Below are positions 25,798-33,434 of a DNA stretch of 64,000 bases, one piece after another. A program made the translations under genes and the position numbers. Source of the DNA: Limosilactobacillus sp. (GTDB lineage Bacteria > Bacillota > Bacilli > Lactobacillales > Lactobacillaceae); NCBI RefSeq assembly GCF_022482365.1, contig NZ_JAKVPE010000001.1, forward strand, positions 1,054,001 through 1,118,000. Direction: 5' to 3'. Under the pieces are notes generated by a model. It did not search any database. It worked only from the letters and a program-made list of their open reading frames with translations, and had not been told where the DNA came from. The stretch's first letter is position 1. Each line of letters begins with the position of its first letter.

Positions 25798-27267
25798 ATG
25801 GGAAACATTTCAATTCGGCAGCTGACCTTCGCCTACCCCGGTAAGGATCCGCTCTTTGACCACAGCCAGATCGACATCGACGGCTCCTGGAAGCTGGGCC
25901 TGCTGGGCCGCAACGGCCGGGGCAAGACGACCCTGATGCAGATTCTCCTTGGCAACCGCGACTACCAGGGCCAAATCACCACCAACCTGAATTTCGCTTA
26001 CTTTCCCCAGGAGATTGCCGACCCGACTGACTTCGCCTGGAACGCCATTAACGCGGACGCACCCCAGCTGGAGCAGTGGCAGGTGGAACGGGAACTCAAC
26101 CTGATGGGCGTCGACCCGGCCCTTCTCTGGCAGCCCTTTGGCACCCTTTCCGGCGGCGAACAAACTAAGGTCCTGCTGGCGGCCCTCTTCGCCGATCCGG
26201 CCAGTTTTCCCCTCTTAGACGAGCCGACCAACCACCTGGACCAGCACGGCCGCCAGCAGATCGCCGACTACCTGCGGGGCAAGCGCCAGGGATTCATCAT
26301 CACCAGCCACGACCAGGACTTCCTCGACCGGGTGATCGACCACACCCTAGTGATTGAACGCCACCAGCTGGTCCTGGAGCGGGGCAACTACTCGACCTAC
26401 TTCGCCCAAAAGCAGCGCCGCGACCAGGAGGCGATCAGCACGAACGAGCAGCTGCACGCCGACATCAAGAACCTCAAGGCCGCCAAGCAGCAGCGGCTCC
26501 AGTGGGCCCAGCGCGCCGAGGGTGAAAAGAAGCATAACTCCCACGCCGACAAGGGCTTCATCGGGGCCAAGGCCGCCCGGATGATGAAGAAGTCAACGGC
26601 GATGGCCCGGCGGCTGGACAAAGCCGCCGACGAGAAGACCGGCCTGCTCCAGGAGGTCGAAACCATCGTCCCGCTGACGATCAACCAGCAACCCAGCCAC
26701 CAGTCGCCGCTCTTAACCCTCGACGACGTTAGCCTCGACCTGCCCGGCCGCCGACTCTTTGACCAGCTTTCCCTGACCGTCAAGCAGGGCGAGCAGGTCG
26801 TCCTCTGCGGCGACAATGGCACCGGCAAGTCCAGCCTCTTCAAGGCGATCCTGGGCCGGTTTAAGGGCCAGGTCAGCGGGACGATTACGATTGCCCACAA
26901 CGCGACGATCAGCCTGGTGCGCCAGGACTACGCCGACTTTCACGGCAACCTGAAGCAGTTCGCCCAGGACAACCGGCTGGAAGAAGACCAGCTGCTCAAC
27001 ATGCTGCGCAAGCTGGGGATGGAGCGCTCCAGCTTCACGACCCCGCTCGACCAGTTAAGCATGGGCCAGCAAAAGAAGGTCGAACTGGCCCGGTCGCTTC
27101 TGACTCCCGCCCAGCTCTACCTCTGGGACGAGCCGCTCAACTACCTCGATACCTACAACCAGGACCAGCTGATCCAACTCATCAAAAGGGAAAGGCCGGC
27201 GATGCTGATTATCGAGCACGACCGGCACTTTATTGACGAAATCGCCACGAAACGCGTTACAATCTAA
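25798..27267 (+). CDS. ABC-F ribosome-protection protein (Lsa/Vga-like)
   Basis: 489 residues from the ATG at 25798; the frame is open further upstream only because it crosses the leader. Two ABC domains in one chain with no membrane part: Walker A GRNGRGKT (37-44), signature LSGGEQ (117-122), Walker B LLDEPTNHLD; then a second set GDNGTGKSS, LSMGQQKK, LYLWDEPLNYLD. The charged inter-domain linker (about 195-290) enters the ribosome in this family. The second signature LSMGQQKK and WDEPLNYLD resemble the Lsa/Vga/Sal resistance group (lincosamides, streptogramin A, pleuromutilins); actual resistance is not proved by sequence. Ribosome site AAAGGAATG is somewhat distant. Confidence 0.87.
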   Translation: MGNISIRQLTFAYPGKDPLFDHSQIDIDGSWKLGLLGRNGRGKTTLMQILLGNRDYQGQITTNLNFAYFPQEIADPTDFAWNAINADAPQLEQWQVERELNLMGVDPALLWQPFGTLSGGEQTKVLLAALFADPASFPLLDEPTNHLDQHGRQQIADYLRGKRQGFIITSHDQDFLDRVIDHTLVIERHQLVLERGNYSTYFAQKQRRDQEAISTNEQLHADIKNLKAAKQQRLQWAQRAEGEKKHNSHADKGFIGAKAARMMKKSTAMARRLDKAADEKTGLLQEVETIVPLTINQQPSHQSPLLTLDDVSLDLPGRRLFDQLSLTVKQGEQVVLCGDNGTGKSSLFKAILGRFKGQVSGTITIAHNATISLVRQDYADFHGNLKQFAQDNRLEEDQLLNMLRKLGMERSSFTTPLDQLSMGQQKKVELARSLLTPAQLYLWDEPLNYLDTYNQDQLIQLIKRERPAMLIIEHDRHFIDEIATKRVTI

Positions 27268-27296
27268 GGTAATCCCAATCAAAGAAGGCACTAATT

Positions 27297-27734
27297 ATGT
27301 GGCAACGAGAAACGTTTGATGAGTTAACCACCAAGAAACTATTTGAAATCTACAAGCTGCGCAGCGCGGTTTTCATCGTCGACCAGGAGCGGATCGTTAA
27401 TGACGTCGACGACAACGACTTGAAGGCCGTCCACGTCTATGACGAACTCAATGGCCAACTGGCCGCCTACGCCCGGGTCTTTTTGAAGGCGCCCGGCGTG
27501 GTCACCTTCGGCCGGGTGGTCACCGCTCCCGCCTTTCGTGGCCAGGGACTAGGCAACGAATTGCTCCAGGAGATCATGGAGGCCATCAAGGATTATTTCC
27601 CGGGAAATGAAATCGAGATCGACGCCCAGGTGCCGGTCGAAGGCTATTATCGAAAGTTTGGCTTCACCACGGTCGGCAAACCATACACCCACGCCGGCTC
27701 GCCCCACATCAAGATGGTTCACCCGGCACTTTAA
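27297..27734 (+). CDS. GNAT-family N-acetyltransferase (ElaA-like)
   Basis: 145 residues. ElaA-type start (LFEIYKLRSAVFIVDQE) and the acetyl-CoA binding motif A RVVTAPAFRGQGLGNELL (the Q/RxxGxG/A loop). Ends PHIKMVHPAL. Substrate unknown. 29 bp after the ABC-F gene, so possibly on the same attenuated transcript. Confidence 0.85.
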   Translation: MWQRETFDELTTKKLFEIYKLRSAVFIVDQERIVNDVDDNDLKAVHVYDELNGQLAAYARVFLKAPGVVTFGRVVTAPAFRGQGLGNELLQEIMEAIKDYFPGNEIEIDAQVPVEGYYRKFGFTTVGKPYTHAGSPHIKMVHPAL

Positions 27735-27737
27735 AAA

Positions 27738-27780
27738 ACTGCACCCGACAAATCCGCAGATTTATCGGGTGCAATTTTTA
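27738..27780. terminator. Bidirectional terminator
   Basis: TGCACCCGA...TCGGGTGCA with near-continuous pairing inside (one mismatch), T5 on the plus side and a run of A/T before it. Shared by the convergent acetyltransferase and esterase genes. Confidence 0.85.
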
Positions 27781-27782
27781 CT

Positions 27783-28499
27783 TTAGCGCAAATTCAGTTC
27801 ATCCAGCCATTCCAAAAAGAGCGGGAACCAGCGGGACATGTGACGGTCGACCCGGTCACGGTTGACGATCCCCGTGTACTTGTTGGCCAGGGCGATCCCG
27901 TGGTTGCCGGTCCCGAACTCGTGCAGCTCAAACGGCACCCTCTGCTTGGCCAGGGCCACCGCGTAGGCGTTAACGTGGTCCAGAAACGGGGTCAGGCCGT
28001 CGTTGATCGAGCCCCACAAGAAGGTCGCCGGGGTGGTGGCGGTCACCAGCCGGCTAACGTCTTCCGTCTGGACTTTCATCCGGTCGTCGATCGTCGGCTT
28101 GATCACCGGATAGCCGAGGGCCGCGAACTTGGCTTTCGTCTCCGGACGATTGCTGTAGGCCGCGGCCAGTTGCCCGCCGGCGGAGAATCCGATGATCCCT
28201 AGTTTGGCGGTGTCGACGCGCAGTGCGGCCGCGTGGTCCACGATGTAGTCGAAGGCCTGGGCGATCGCCAGCTGGGCCTGCTGGTAGTCCCGGTGTTCCA
28301 GGATCGGGTAGCGGACGACGAAGGACTGGAAGGCGTGGGTGGCAAAGGTCAAGGCCACCCGCTCCGAGTCGCGCTCCTTGATCTGCTTGTAGCTGCCACC
28401 GGGGATGATCACGACCGCCGGCAGGTCCACGTCGCTGTTGCTCTGGTAGATGTCGAGCGAGGAGTCGGGCTGGGGGAGCTTAACATTAGTAATTTTCAT
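27783..28499 (-). CDS. Alpha/beta hydrolase (esterase-like)
   Basis: 238 residues; small cytoplasmic alpha/beta hydrolase of the esterase/acetyl-xylan-esterase-like group. Oxyanion region IIPGGSYKQI, nucleophile elbow GFSAGGQLAAA, Asp in WGSINDGLTP and His in GTGNHGIAL complete a Ser-Asp-His triad. AGAAGGGA precedes the ATG. Natural substrate unknown. Confidence 0.85.
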   Translation of the reverse strand: MKITNVKLPQPDSSLDIYQSNSDVDLPAVVIIPGGSYKQIKERDSERVALTFATHAFQSFVVRYPILEHRDYQQAQLAIAQAFDYIVDHAAALRVDTAKLGIIGFSAGGQLAAAYSNRPETKAKFAALGYPVIKPTIDDRMKVQTEDVSRLVTATTPATFLWGSINDGLTPFLDHVNAYAVALAKQRVPFELHEFGTGNHGIALANKYTGIVNRDRVDRHMSRWFPLFLEWLDELNLR

Positions 28500-28550
28500 T
28501 TGATAAATTCCCTTCTCAATTGGTTTTACCGTTAATTGTACGCCGAATTA

Positions 28551-28745
28551 AAAGGCGGTGGGACAGAACTCGCTTGCGAGTTCGTCTTCCCACCCCCGCG
28601 AGGCTGGCTAGGTGTCCCGACGCGAAGCTAGCCTATCCTGGTGGGCGTTGATTTATCAACGTTCAGGATCCAGCCAGCTACCGCGTTGTAAAATTCACAG
28701 CTTATACAACAGCGAGGAGGCTGAATTAACTCCAGCCCGTTTTTA
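28551..28745 (-). repeat. Structured interspersed repeat, copy B
   Basis: Second copy of the element at 7131-7304, about 195 bp, same orientation. Compared with copy A it carries about 25 extra bp around CCCGACGCGAAGCTAGCC. The middle stem is 28603-28609 with 28672-28678; the inner stem is ATCCTG/CAGGAT, replacing ATTTCG/CGGAAT of copy A. The end hairpin (28554-28597) is nearly identical. It fills the space between the esterase gene start and the end of the solute-binding-protein gene. Confidence 0.7.
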
Positions 28746-28750
28746 CTCAA

Positions 28751-29611
28751 TTATTGCAATCCCTTGTACTTTGCTGGTACGTGGAAGTACTTGATGTGGG
28801 CGTTGCTTGGCTTCGACAGGTCAACGCCGTAGTACTTAATAAAGATCCGCTTCAGGGTGCCGTTCTTCTTCAGCTTGGTCAGCTGTTGATTGACCTCCTT
28901 CTGCAGCTGGGTATCCTTCTTGTTGATCAGGTAACCCTCGCCGGGGCCCATCAGGTTCGTCCGGTAGTAAAGGCCCTTGGCAATGGCCAGGCCTTTAACT
29001 GGCGAGTACTTGACGTTCATGTGCAGGCCGTAGTTGTCGTTTGGCACAAAGTCGGCCTTCCCGTTGGCAATGTCGTTCAAGATTCCGGAGGCGTTGTCGT
29101 AGTTGACCAGCTTGGCGCCCATGTACTGAGCCCACTTCTGGTAGGTGGTCCCGGCCTCACCAGCCGAGCGCTTGCCCTTGATGTCCTTCCAGGAATGGAT
29201 TCCGGACTGGTCGCCCGCCCGCACTAGCAGGGCACCGTAAGTATACTTGACCGTCTTGGAGAAGAGGTAGTTCTTCTTGTAGACGGAGGATAAGGCAAAC
29301 TCCCCCGCCATATCGGCCTTCCCCGTCTTGATGGCGGTCAGTTCCTCTGGCACGGCCATTTCCTTAAAGACGGCCTTCCGGTGCAGGCCCTTGGCGATCT
29401 GCTTGTCGATCTCGACTTCGTAGCCGATCAGCTTGTGAGTCTTCGGCGAGTGGTAGGAGCTCATTCGTTCATCCCCGGTCGTCGCAAACACGATCTCCTT
29501 GTTGCCCTTGACGCCCTCGCTCCGCTGGTTGCCGTTTGAGCAGCCGGCAAGGCCCAGCGTCAGCAGTGACATTAAACCAATTCCCAACAATGCTTTCCAA
29601 CGTAACTTCAT
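28751..29611 (-). CDS. Amino-acid-type ABC transporter substrate-binding lipoprotein
   Basis: 286 residues, family 3 solute-binding protein. Signal peptide with lipobox LAGC (Cys about 24), then the bilobed domain: EIVFATTGDERMSSY, KLIGYEVEIDKQIAKGL, GKADMAGEFALS and KRSAGEAGTTYQKWA match the usual ligand-loop pattern. No permease or ATPase gene is adjacent, so it is an orphan that must share a transporter. It starts 8 bp after the enolase-superfamily gene, with its ribosome site overlapping that gene's last codons. Confidence 0.87.
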   Translation of the reverse strand: MKLRWKALLGIGLMSLLTLGLAGCSNGNQRSEGVKGNKEIVFATTGDERMSSYHSPKTHKLIGYEVEIDKQIAKGLHRKAVFKEMAVPEELTAIKTGKADMAGEFALSSVYKKNYLFSKTVKYTYGALLVRAGDQSGIHSWKDIKGKRSAGEAGTTYQKWAQYMGAKLVNYDNASGILNDIANGKADFVPNDNYGLHMNVKYSPVKGLAIAKGLYYRTNLMGPGEGYLINKKDTQLQKEVNQQLTKLKKNGTLKRIFIKYYGVDLSKPSNAHIKYFHVPAKYKGLQ

Positions 29612-29619
29612 AGTTTCAA

Positions 29620-30801
29620 TTACTCCTCTTCCCTAATTGTTGTTACTTGTGCATCTTCCATTGCCTGCTCACTCAGCTCCTGGCCAATCCCCGGCCGGTC
29701 CGGGATCGCGTAGCTGCCGTCCACGGGGGCGTAGTGGTAGCGCCCGGACGCAATGTTGGCCGGCTTGCGGTTGACCTCGTGCTCCTCGTGAATCAAGAAC
29801 TGCGGACAGGCGGCCTCGAACTGCAGGGCCGCCGCGGTGGCAAGCGGGCCACCGCACACGTGCAGCTGGATGCTCAGCTCGTGGGCGGCGGCGAGGCCCA
29901 TGAGCCGCACGGCGGACGTGATGCCGCCGCAGTTCCCCAGGTCAGGCTGGAGCACCTGAATGCTCCCCGAATCGACCAGCGGGGCAAAACTGAGTGCGTT
30001 GGTCAGCCGCTCCCCCGTGGCCAGCGGCAGTCCAGATTGCTGGGCCACCGTCGCAAAGCCCGCCACGTTCTGTGGTGAGATCGGCTCCTCAAAGTAGGAG
30101 ACGTTCAGCGGCGCCAGCTTGTGAGCCAGGGCGATCGCCGCTGCCGGCTCGAGCTTGGCGTGGCAGTCGACAATGAGGCGGGTCTGCTCCCCGGCCGCTT
30201 TTCTGATCGCCGCCACCCGGTCATAGGCCTCCTGCAGCTGGTGCGAATCGAGCAGGCCGCGGAACGGCAGGAAAGTCTTGCCCCGCTCAAAGTTCAGGGG
30301 ATCAATCTTGATGCCCGAATACCCCTGCCCAACCACCCGCTTGGCCAGGCGGGCGAAATCATCCGGCGCGGTCACGTAGCGGGGGAAGGGCCCCCAGCCG
30401 TATTCGATGTGGCTGGCGTAGGCAGGCAGCCGATCGTGAACCTTGCCGCCCAGCAGCTGGTAGACCGGTTGGCCCAGCGCCTTTCCCTTGAGGTCCCAGA
30501 GGGCGATGTCGATCGCCGAGACGGCGGAGTAGAAAACCACGCCCCCGCCCTTGGCCCAGAAGGAATGCTGGTAGAAGTCCTGCCAAATTTGGCTGATCTG
30601 CGCGGGGTCCCTCCCGATGAGGCGGTGGGCCAGCTCCTGGAGGACGCCAACCGTGCCGACGCTACCGATTCCATAGGCGGTCCCGGCCTCGCCAAAGCCG
30701 GTCAGTCCCGTGTCGGTCGTCAGCCGGACGACGACCGGGTGCCAGACCGGGCTGAGGCCCTGCCAGTGCAGCTGGTAAATGTCGACCTGCTTAATCTTCA
30801 T
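29620..30801 (-). CDS. Enolase-superfamily sugar-acid dehydratase-like enzyme
   Basis: 393 residues from ATG 30801 (GGGGGC region upstream), the start nested in the end of the lipoate ligase gene. Mandelate racemase/muconate lactonising fold: an N-terminal capping domain and a barrel with metal ligands D212, E238 (SYFEEP) and E264 (ATGERL). Acid/base residues differ from mandelate racemase: KxD (K165-I-D167), DxH (D212-C-H214) and LHVCGG (H314), the layout of galactonate/gluconate-type sugar-acid dehydratases. Substrate not determinable by eye. Confidence 0.83.
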   Translation of the reverse strand: MKIKQVDIYQLHWQGLSPVWHPVVVRLTTDTGLTGFGEAGTAYGIGSVGTVGVLQELAHRLIGRDPAQISQIWQDFYQHSFWAKGGGVVFYSAVSAIDIALWDLKGKALGQPVYQLLGGKVHDRLPAYASHIEYGWGPFPRYVTAPDDFARLAKRVVGQGYSGIKIDPLNFERGKTFLPFRGLLDSHQLQEAYDRVAAIRKAAGEQTRLIVDCHAKLEPAAAIALAHKLAPLNVSYFEEPISPQNVAGFATVAQQSGLPLATGERLTNALSFAPLVDSGSIQVLQPDLGNCGGITSAVRLMGLAAAHELSIQLHVCGGPLATAAALQFEAACPQFLIHEEHEVNRKPANIASGRYHYAPVDGSYAIPDRPGIGQELSEQAMEDAQVTTIREEE

Positions 30802-31840
30802 TGTCCGGCGCCCCCTTCGCGGCCTCTTCGACCAACTTATCGGCAACCTGGGTGGCGGCACCGGACGTCACGCTCTGGTCAAAGTTGAATTGTTCAAGGA
30901 TGGCAACCAGCCGATCCTTATTCGGCTGCGTCCCGTCGAGCGCCCGGGCAATCTGGTCGGCCCGCTTTTGGTCGAGGTACATCAGGTCGCCGTAAAGCTT
31001 CACGTGGGTTAGCCGGCTAGCGTCAAGGTCAAAGCCAATCCCCACGCTGCCGACGCCGTGGAAGTAAAGATCGACGTAGTGACTGGCGAGGCTGCTGCCG
31101 TAGATCCAGGTCTTGGCGCCGTACTTGCGCTTGCCCAGGTCCAGGACAGCCTGCCATTCCTCCTTCGTCAGCTGGTAGGTATGAAAGTCGGGATCATTCG
31201 CCCGGACGTTTTGGAGGATCAGCTCGCGCAGGTCCCGGGTCGTCGTCGGCCGGTTGAAGTGTGGCAGGAGGTTGGTGACCCGGCTGCGGACGGATTCGAT
31301 TCCCTTGTCCTCCAGCTTCGACTTCGGTGGTGTCAGGACCTGGTTGGCCTGGTCCAGGTCGACGTTGACCATCAGGGTGCCACCGTAGGAAACCCGGTCG
31401 CCGACGTTAGCAAAGGACATCCCCGAGAACTTCTGCCCCTGGTAAGTCAGGTCGTTGCGTCCGGTCTGCTGGGCATCAACCCCCAGCTGGCGCAGCGCCT
31501 TGAGGATTGGCCGGATGTACTGGTCAAACTTCGGTGTCTTGACCTTCTGGGCGGTATCGATGTAGACATAGGTGAGGTCGCCGGGATCGACGAAGACCGC
31601 ACCCCCGCCGGAATTGCGCCGCACCAGGGCAATTTTGTGCTCGCGGAGGTACTGGAGGTTGACCTCGTGATAGACGTCCTGATAGTGGCCGAGGATGACC
31701 ACCGGCTGGGCCGGACTGTAGAAGTACAGCAGCTCCTCGTGGGCAAACTTCGGGTCCCGTTGCAAAAATTCGGGCAAGGCCTCCGGGACCAGCGGGTTGG
31801 CCAGGTAGTCCAGTCCATTATCCGTATCAATATACAGCAC
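30791..31840 (-). CDS. lplA: Lipoate-protein ligase
   Basis: 349 residues, BPL/LplA ligase fold with C-terminal accessory domain; attaches free lipoate (via lipoyl-AMP) to dehydrogenase E2 or GcvH proteins. Motifs: RRNSGGGAVFVDPGDLTYVY (lipoyl-AMP loop), GRNDLTYQGQKFSGMSF. GTG start at 31840 with GGGGA 7 bp upstream. Its last codons overlap the next gene by 11 bp (ATGAAGATTAA), so the enolase-superfamily gene is translationally coupled to it, an unusual pairing. Confidence 0.9.
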   Translation of the reverse strand: MLYIDTDNGLDYLANPLVPEALPEFLQRDPKFAHEELLYFYSPAQPVVILGHYQDVYHEVNLQYLREHKIALVRRNSGGGAVFVDPGDLTYVYIDTAQKVKTPKFDQYIRPILKALRQLGVDAQQTGRNDLTYQGQKFSGMSFANVGDRVSYGGTLMVNVDLDQANQVLTPPKSKLEDKGIESVRSRVTNLLPHFNRPTTTRDLRELILQNVRANDPDFHTYQLTKEEWQAVLDLGKRKYGAKTWIYGSSLASHYVDLYFHGVGSVGIGFDLDASRLTHVKLYGDLMYLDQKRADQIARALDGTQPNKDRLVAILEQFNFDQSVTSGAATQVADKLVEEAAKGAPDNED

Positions 31841-31992
31841 TTTAACATCCCCACTTCATTTATTGGCGACTATTAGACTCAATCGCTTTTATTGTAGCTT
31901 TATTTTGTCAAAATAAAAGCAACTACACTCGAAAGAAATGAAAGATAACTTTAGGACTTAAGATGTAACCATTTACCTCTTCGATTAACGAA

Positions 31993-32022
31993 AAAAAGAA
32001 TAGTAAAAATACTATTCTTTTT
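31993..32022. terminator. Terminator overlapping the 68-residue gene's stop
   Basis: AAAAAGAATAGTA / TACTATTCTTTTT, 13-bp stem with 4-nt loop and T/A runs on both sides. Confidence 0.75.
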
Positions 32023-32218
32023 CATGCAATTTATCGGTAATTAAATCTTGAAAATATAACAATTCGTCTCGCGTGGCCTTTTTGGTTATAAAGTTCTTTG
32101 CCTTGCTTTTTAGCTGGTTGCGGTAAATAACCTCTTTATGTTTATCCTGGTAACGCTTATTGCTTTCTAGCTTTCTTTGGTAAGCCTCTTCCGGCGTATA
32201 TTTCCTAGCTCGTGGCAA
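32012..32218 (-). CDS. Small basic protein, unknown function
   Basis: 68 residues, TTG start with AAGGGG about 9 bp upstream. Very basic and helical (EEAYQRKLESNKRYQDKHKE), no hydrophobic segment; the size and composition resemble orphan proteins of plasmids and phages, but no family was recognised. AT-rich compared with its neighbours. 5 bp downstream of a 38-residue membrane protein gene. Confidence 0.6.
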   Translation of the reverse strand: MPRARKYTPEEAYQRKLESNKRYQDKHKEVIYRNQLKSKAKNFITKKATRDELLYFQDLITDKLHEKE

Positions 32219-32223
32219 ACCTA

Positions 32224-32340
32224 TTACCCCTTTTTAATCATGTCCTTGATCTCTTGATATAAAGCTTTGCATTGCTTTATTCCTATAATTATAAATATAG
32301 CAGCTAAACCATATATAGCAATTAGCAAAAGATACTTCAT
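32224..32340 (-). CDS. 38-residue single-span membrane protein
   Basis: ATG at 32340 with GGGGGA 7 bp upstream. Begins MKYLLLIAIYGLAAIFIIIG, one TM helix (about 3-22), followed by a charged amphipathic tail (KALYQEIKDMIKKG). A -10-like TATACT lies near 32360-32365 on the minus strand. AT-rich. Could be a small toxin, holin-like peptide or regulator; no family recognised. Confidence 0.6.
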   Translation of the reverse strand: MKYLLLIAIYGLAAIFIIIGIKQCKALYQEIKDMIKKG

Positions 32341-32382
32341 TTTACATCCCCCGTTTTATTTAGTATAATAACATTAATTGAA

Positions 32383-32417
32383 AAAGGGGCAAGCGGTGCA
32401 ACGCTCAACCCCTTTTT
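32383..32417. terminator. Bidirectional terminator-like hairpin
   Basis: AAAAAGGGG ... CCCCTTTTT with an inner AGCG/CGCT pairing. Confidence 0.7.
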
Positions 32418-32426
32418 GTAGGCTAT

Positions 32427-32564
32427 TTAGGACCGTTTGGAACGGGCCTTTTTCTTTATCCAGCGAATAAGCTGGGTAAGGTACTCGACTATCGTGAAAA
32501 TAGCAACAAATGAGCCGCTATATAACGACAATAAAGTACCGATCTTCAAGGATGTTAAAACCAC
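32427..32564 (-). CDS. Possible type I toxin-like small membrane peptide
   Basis: A 45-codon frame, hydrophobic core TLLSLYSGSFVAIFTIVEYL followed by a strongly basic end (RWIKKKARSKRS), the general plan of type I toxin peptides. A GTG at 32564 opens the frame but has no ribosome site and lies in a hairpin stem; a TTG at 32549 is another option. On the opposite strand TATATA (32519-32524) with GTGAAA upstream could start a roughly 70-nt antisense RNA ending at the 32557-32594 terminator. Tentative. Confidence 0.35.
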   Translation of the reverse strand: MVLTSLKIGTLLSLYSGSFVAIFTIVEYLTQLIRWIKKKARSKRS

Positions 32565-32595
32565 TCAACTCATTTTCGAGAAGAGTGGTTTTTTC
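32557..32595. terminator. Terminator between the aldo/keto reductase gene and the small-ORF island
   Basis: AAAACCACTC ... GAGTGGTTTT, T6 on the plus strand and TTTTAA on the minus strand; works for the reductase gene and for any plus-strand antisense transcript. Confidence 0.75.
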
Positions 32596-32601
32596 GTTCG
32601 T

Positions 32602-33429
32602 CTAAATTTTCTCCAGCGGCACCTTGGTCGTCGGGGCCGGGTATTCCTCATCGATCATCCTTAGTTCGTCATCCGTCAGCTCCAGGTCCAAAGCCGCGAT
32701 ATTGGCCTTGACGTGGTCGACGGAACTGGCCTTGGGCAGGCTGAGGACGTTGTTGTTGCGGGTGATCCAGGCCAGCATCACCTGGTATGGCGTCGCGTGG
32801 TGAGCCGCCCCGATCTCGCGCAAGACCAGTGTCGGGTGAAGGTAGTTCCAGCCGACCGCGTGAAACGGCGAGTAGCCGAGGAAGCCAATCCCCCGCTGGG
32901 CCTGCCACGGCAACAGGTCGTACTCGACGCCGCGGCTTGCGATGTTATAGAGGTCCTCGTTGGCAAAGACCTGGCCACCGTCCGGCACCTTCAGGAGGTC
33001 CTCCATGTCCGCCACGTCAAAGTTGGAAACGCCCCAGTGGCGGATCAGCCCCTCCTGCTTGAGGCCCTCCAGGCCGGCCACTGCCTGGGCAAGGTCGGCG
33101 TTGGCCCGCCAGTGCAGGAGGTAGAGGTCCAGGTAGTCGGTCCCCAGCTGCTTCAGGCTGGCTTCCAGGCTGCGCCGCTCCTGATCCGGCGTGGCGTGGC
33201 TCGGCAGGACCTTGGAGACAATGAAGGTCTGCGAACGGTCGAGCCCCTGCATCGCCCAGCCGATGATCTTCTCGCTGCCCGGGTAGCTCTCCGCCGTGTC
33301 GACCACGTTGATCCCGTGAGTCAGGCCGTAGTGGATTGCGGCGGCCTCGTTTTCGGGCTGGCGGCCCAGATCCGCCCCGCCGAGGCCAATCTGGCTGAGC
33401 TTTTCACCCTTAATCGTTAAATACTTCAT
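32602..33429 (-). CDS. Aldo/keto reductase
   Basis: 275 residues from ATG 33429, with GGAGG 8 bp upstream. Catalytic residues in GINVVDTAESYPGSE (Asp, Tyr), VSKV (Lys) and LLHWRAN (His). The cofactor helix LPKASSVDHVKAN replaces the usual (I/L)PKxxxxxR. A different branch from the reductase at 17538. It starts 5 bp after the methyltransferase stop, so the two are coupled. Confidence 0.88.
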   Translation of the reverse strand: MKYLTIKGEKLSQIGLGGADLGRQPENEAAAIHYGLTHGINVVDTAESYPGSEKIIGWAMQGLDRSQTFIVSKVLPSHATPDQERRSLEASLKQLGTDYLDLYLLHWRANADLAQAVAGLEGLKQEGLIRHWGVSNFDVADMEDLLKVPDGGQVFANEDLYNIASRGVEYDLLPWQAQRGIGFLGYSPFHAVGWNYLHPTLVLREIGAAHHATPYQVMLAWITRNNNVLSLPKASSVDHVKANIAALDLELTDDELRMIDEEYPAPTTKVPLEKI

Positions 33430-33434
33430 CTTTT

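Noticed and set aside
32437-32664. 75-codon plus-strand frame through the small-ORF island
   Set aside because: Runs through two terminator hairpins into the aldo/keto reductase antisense; no ribosome site.
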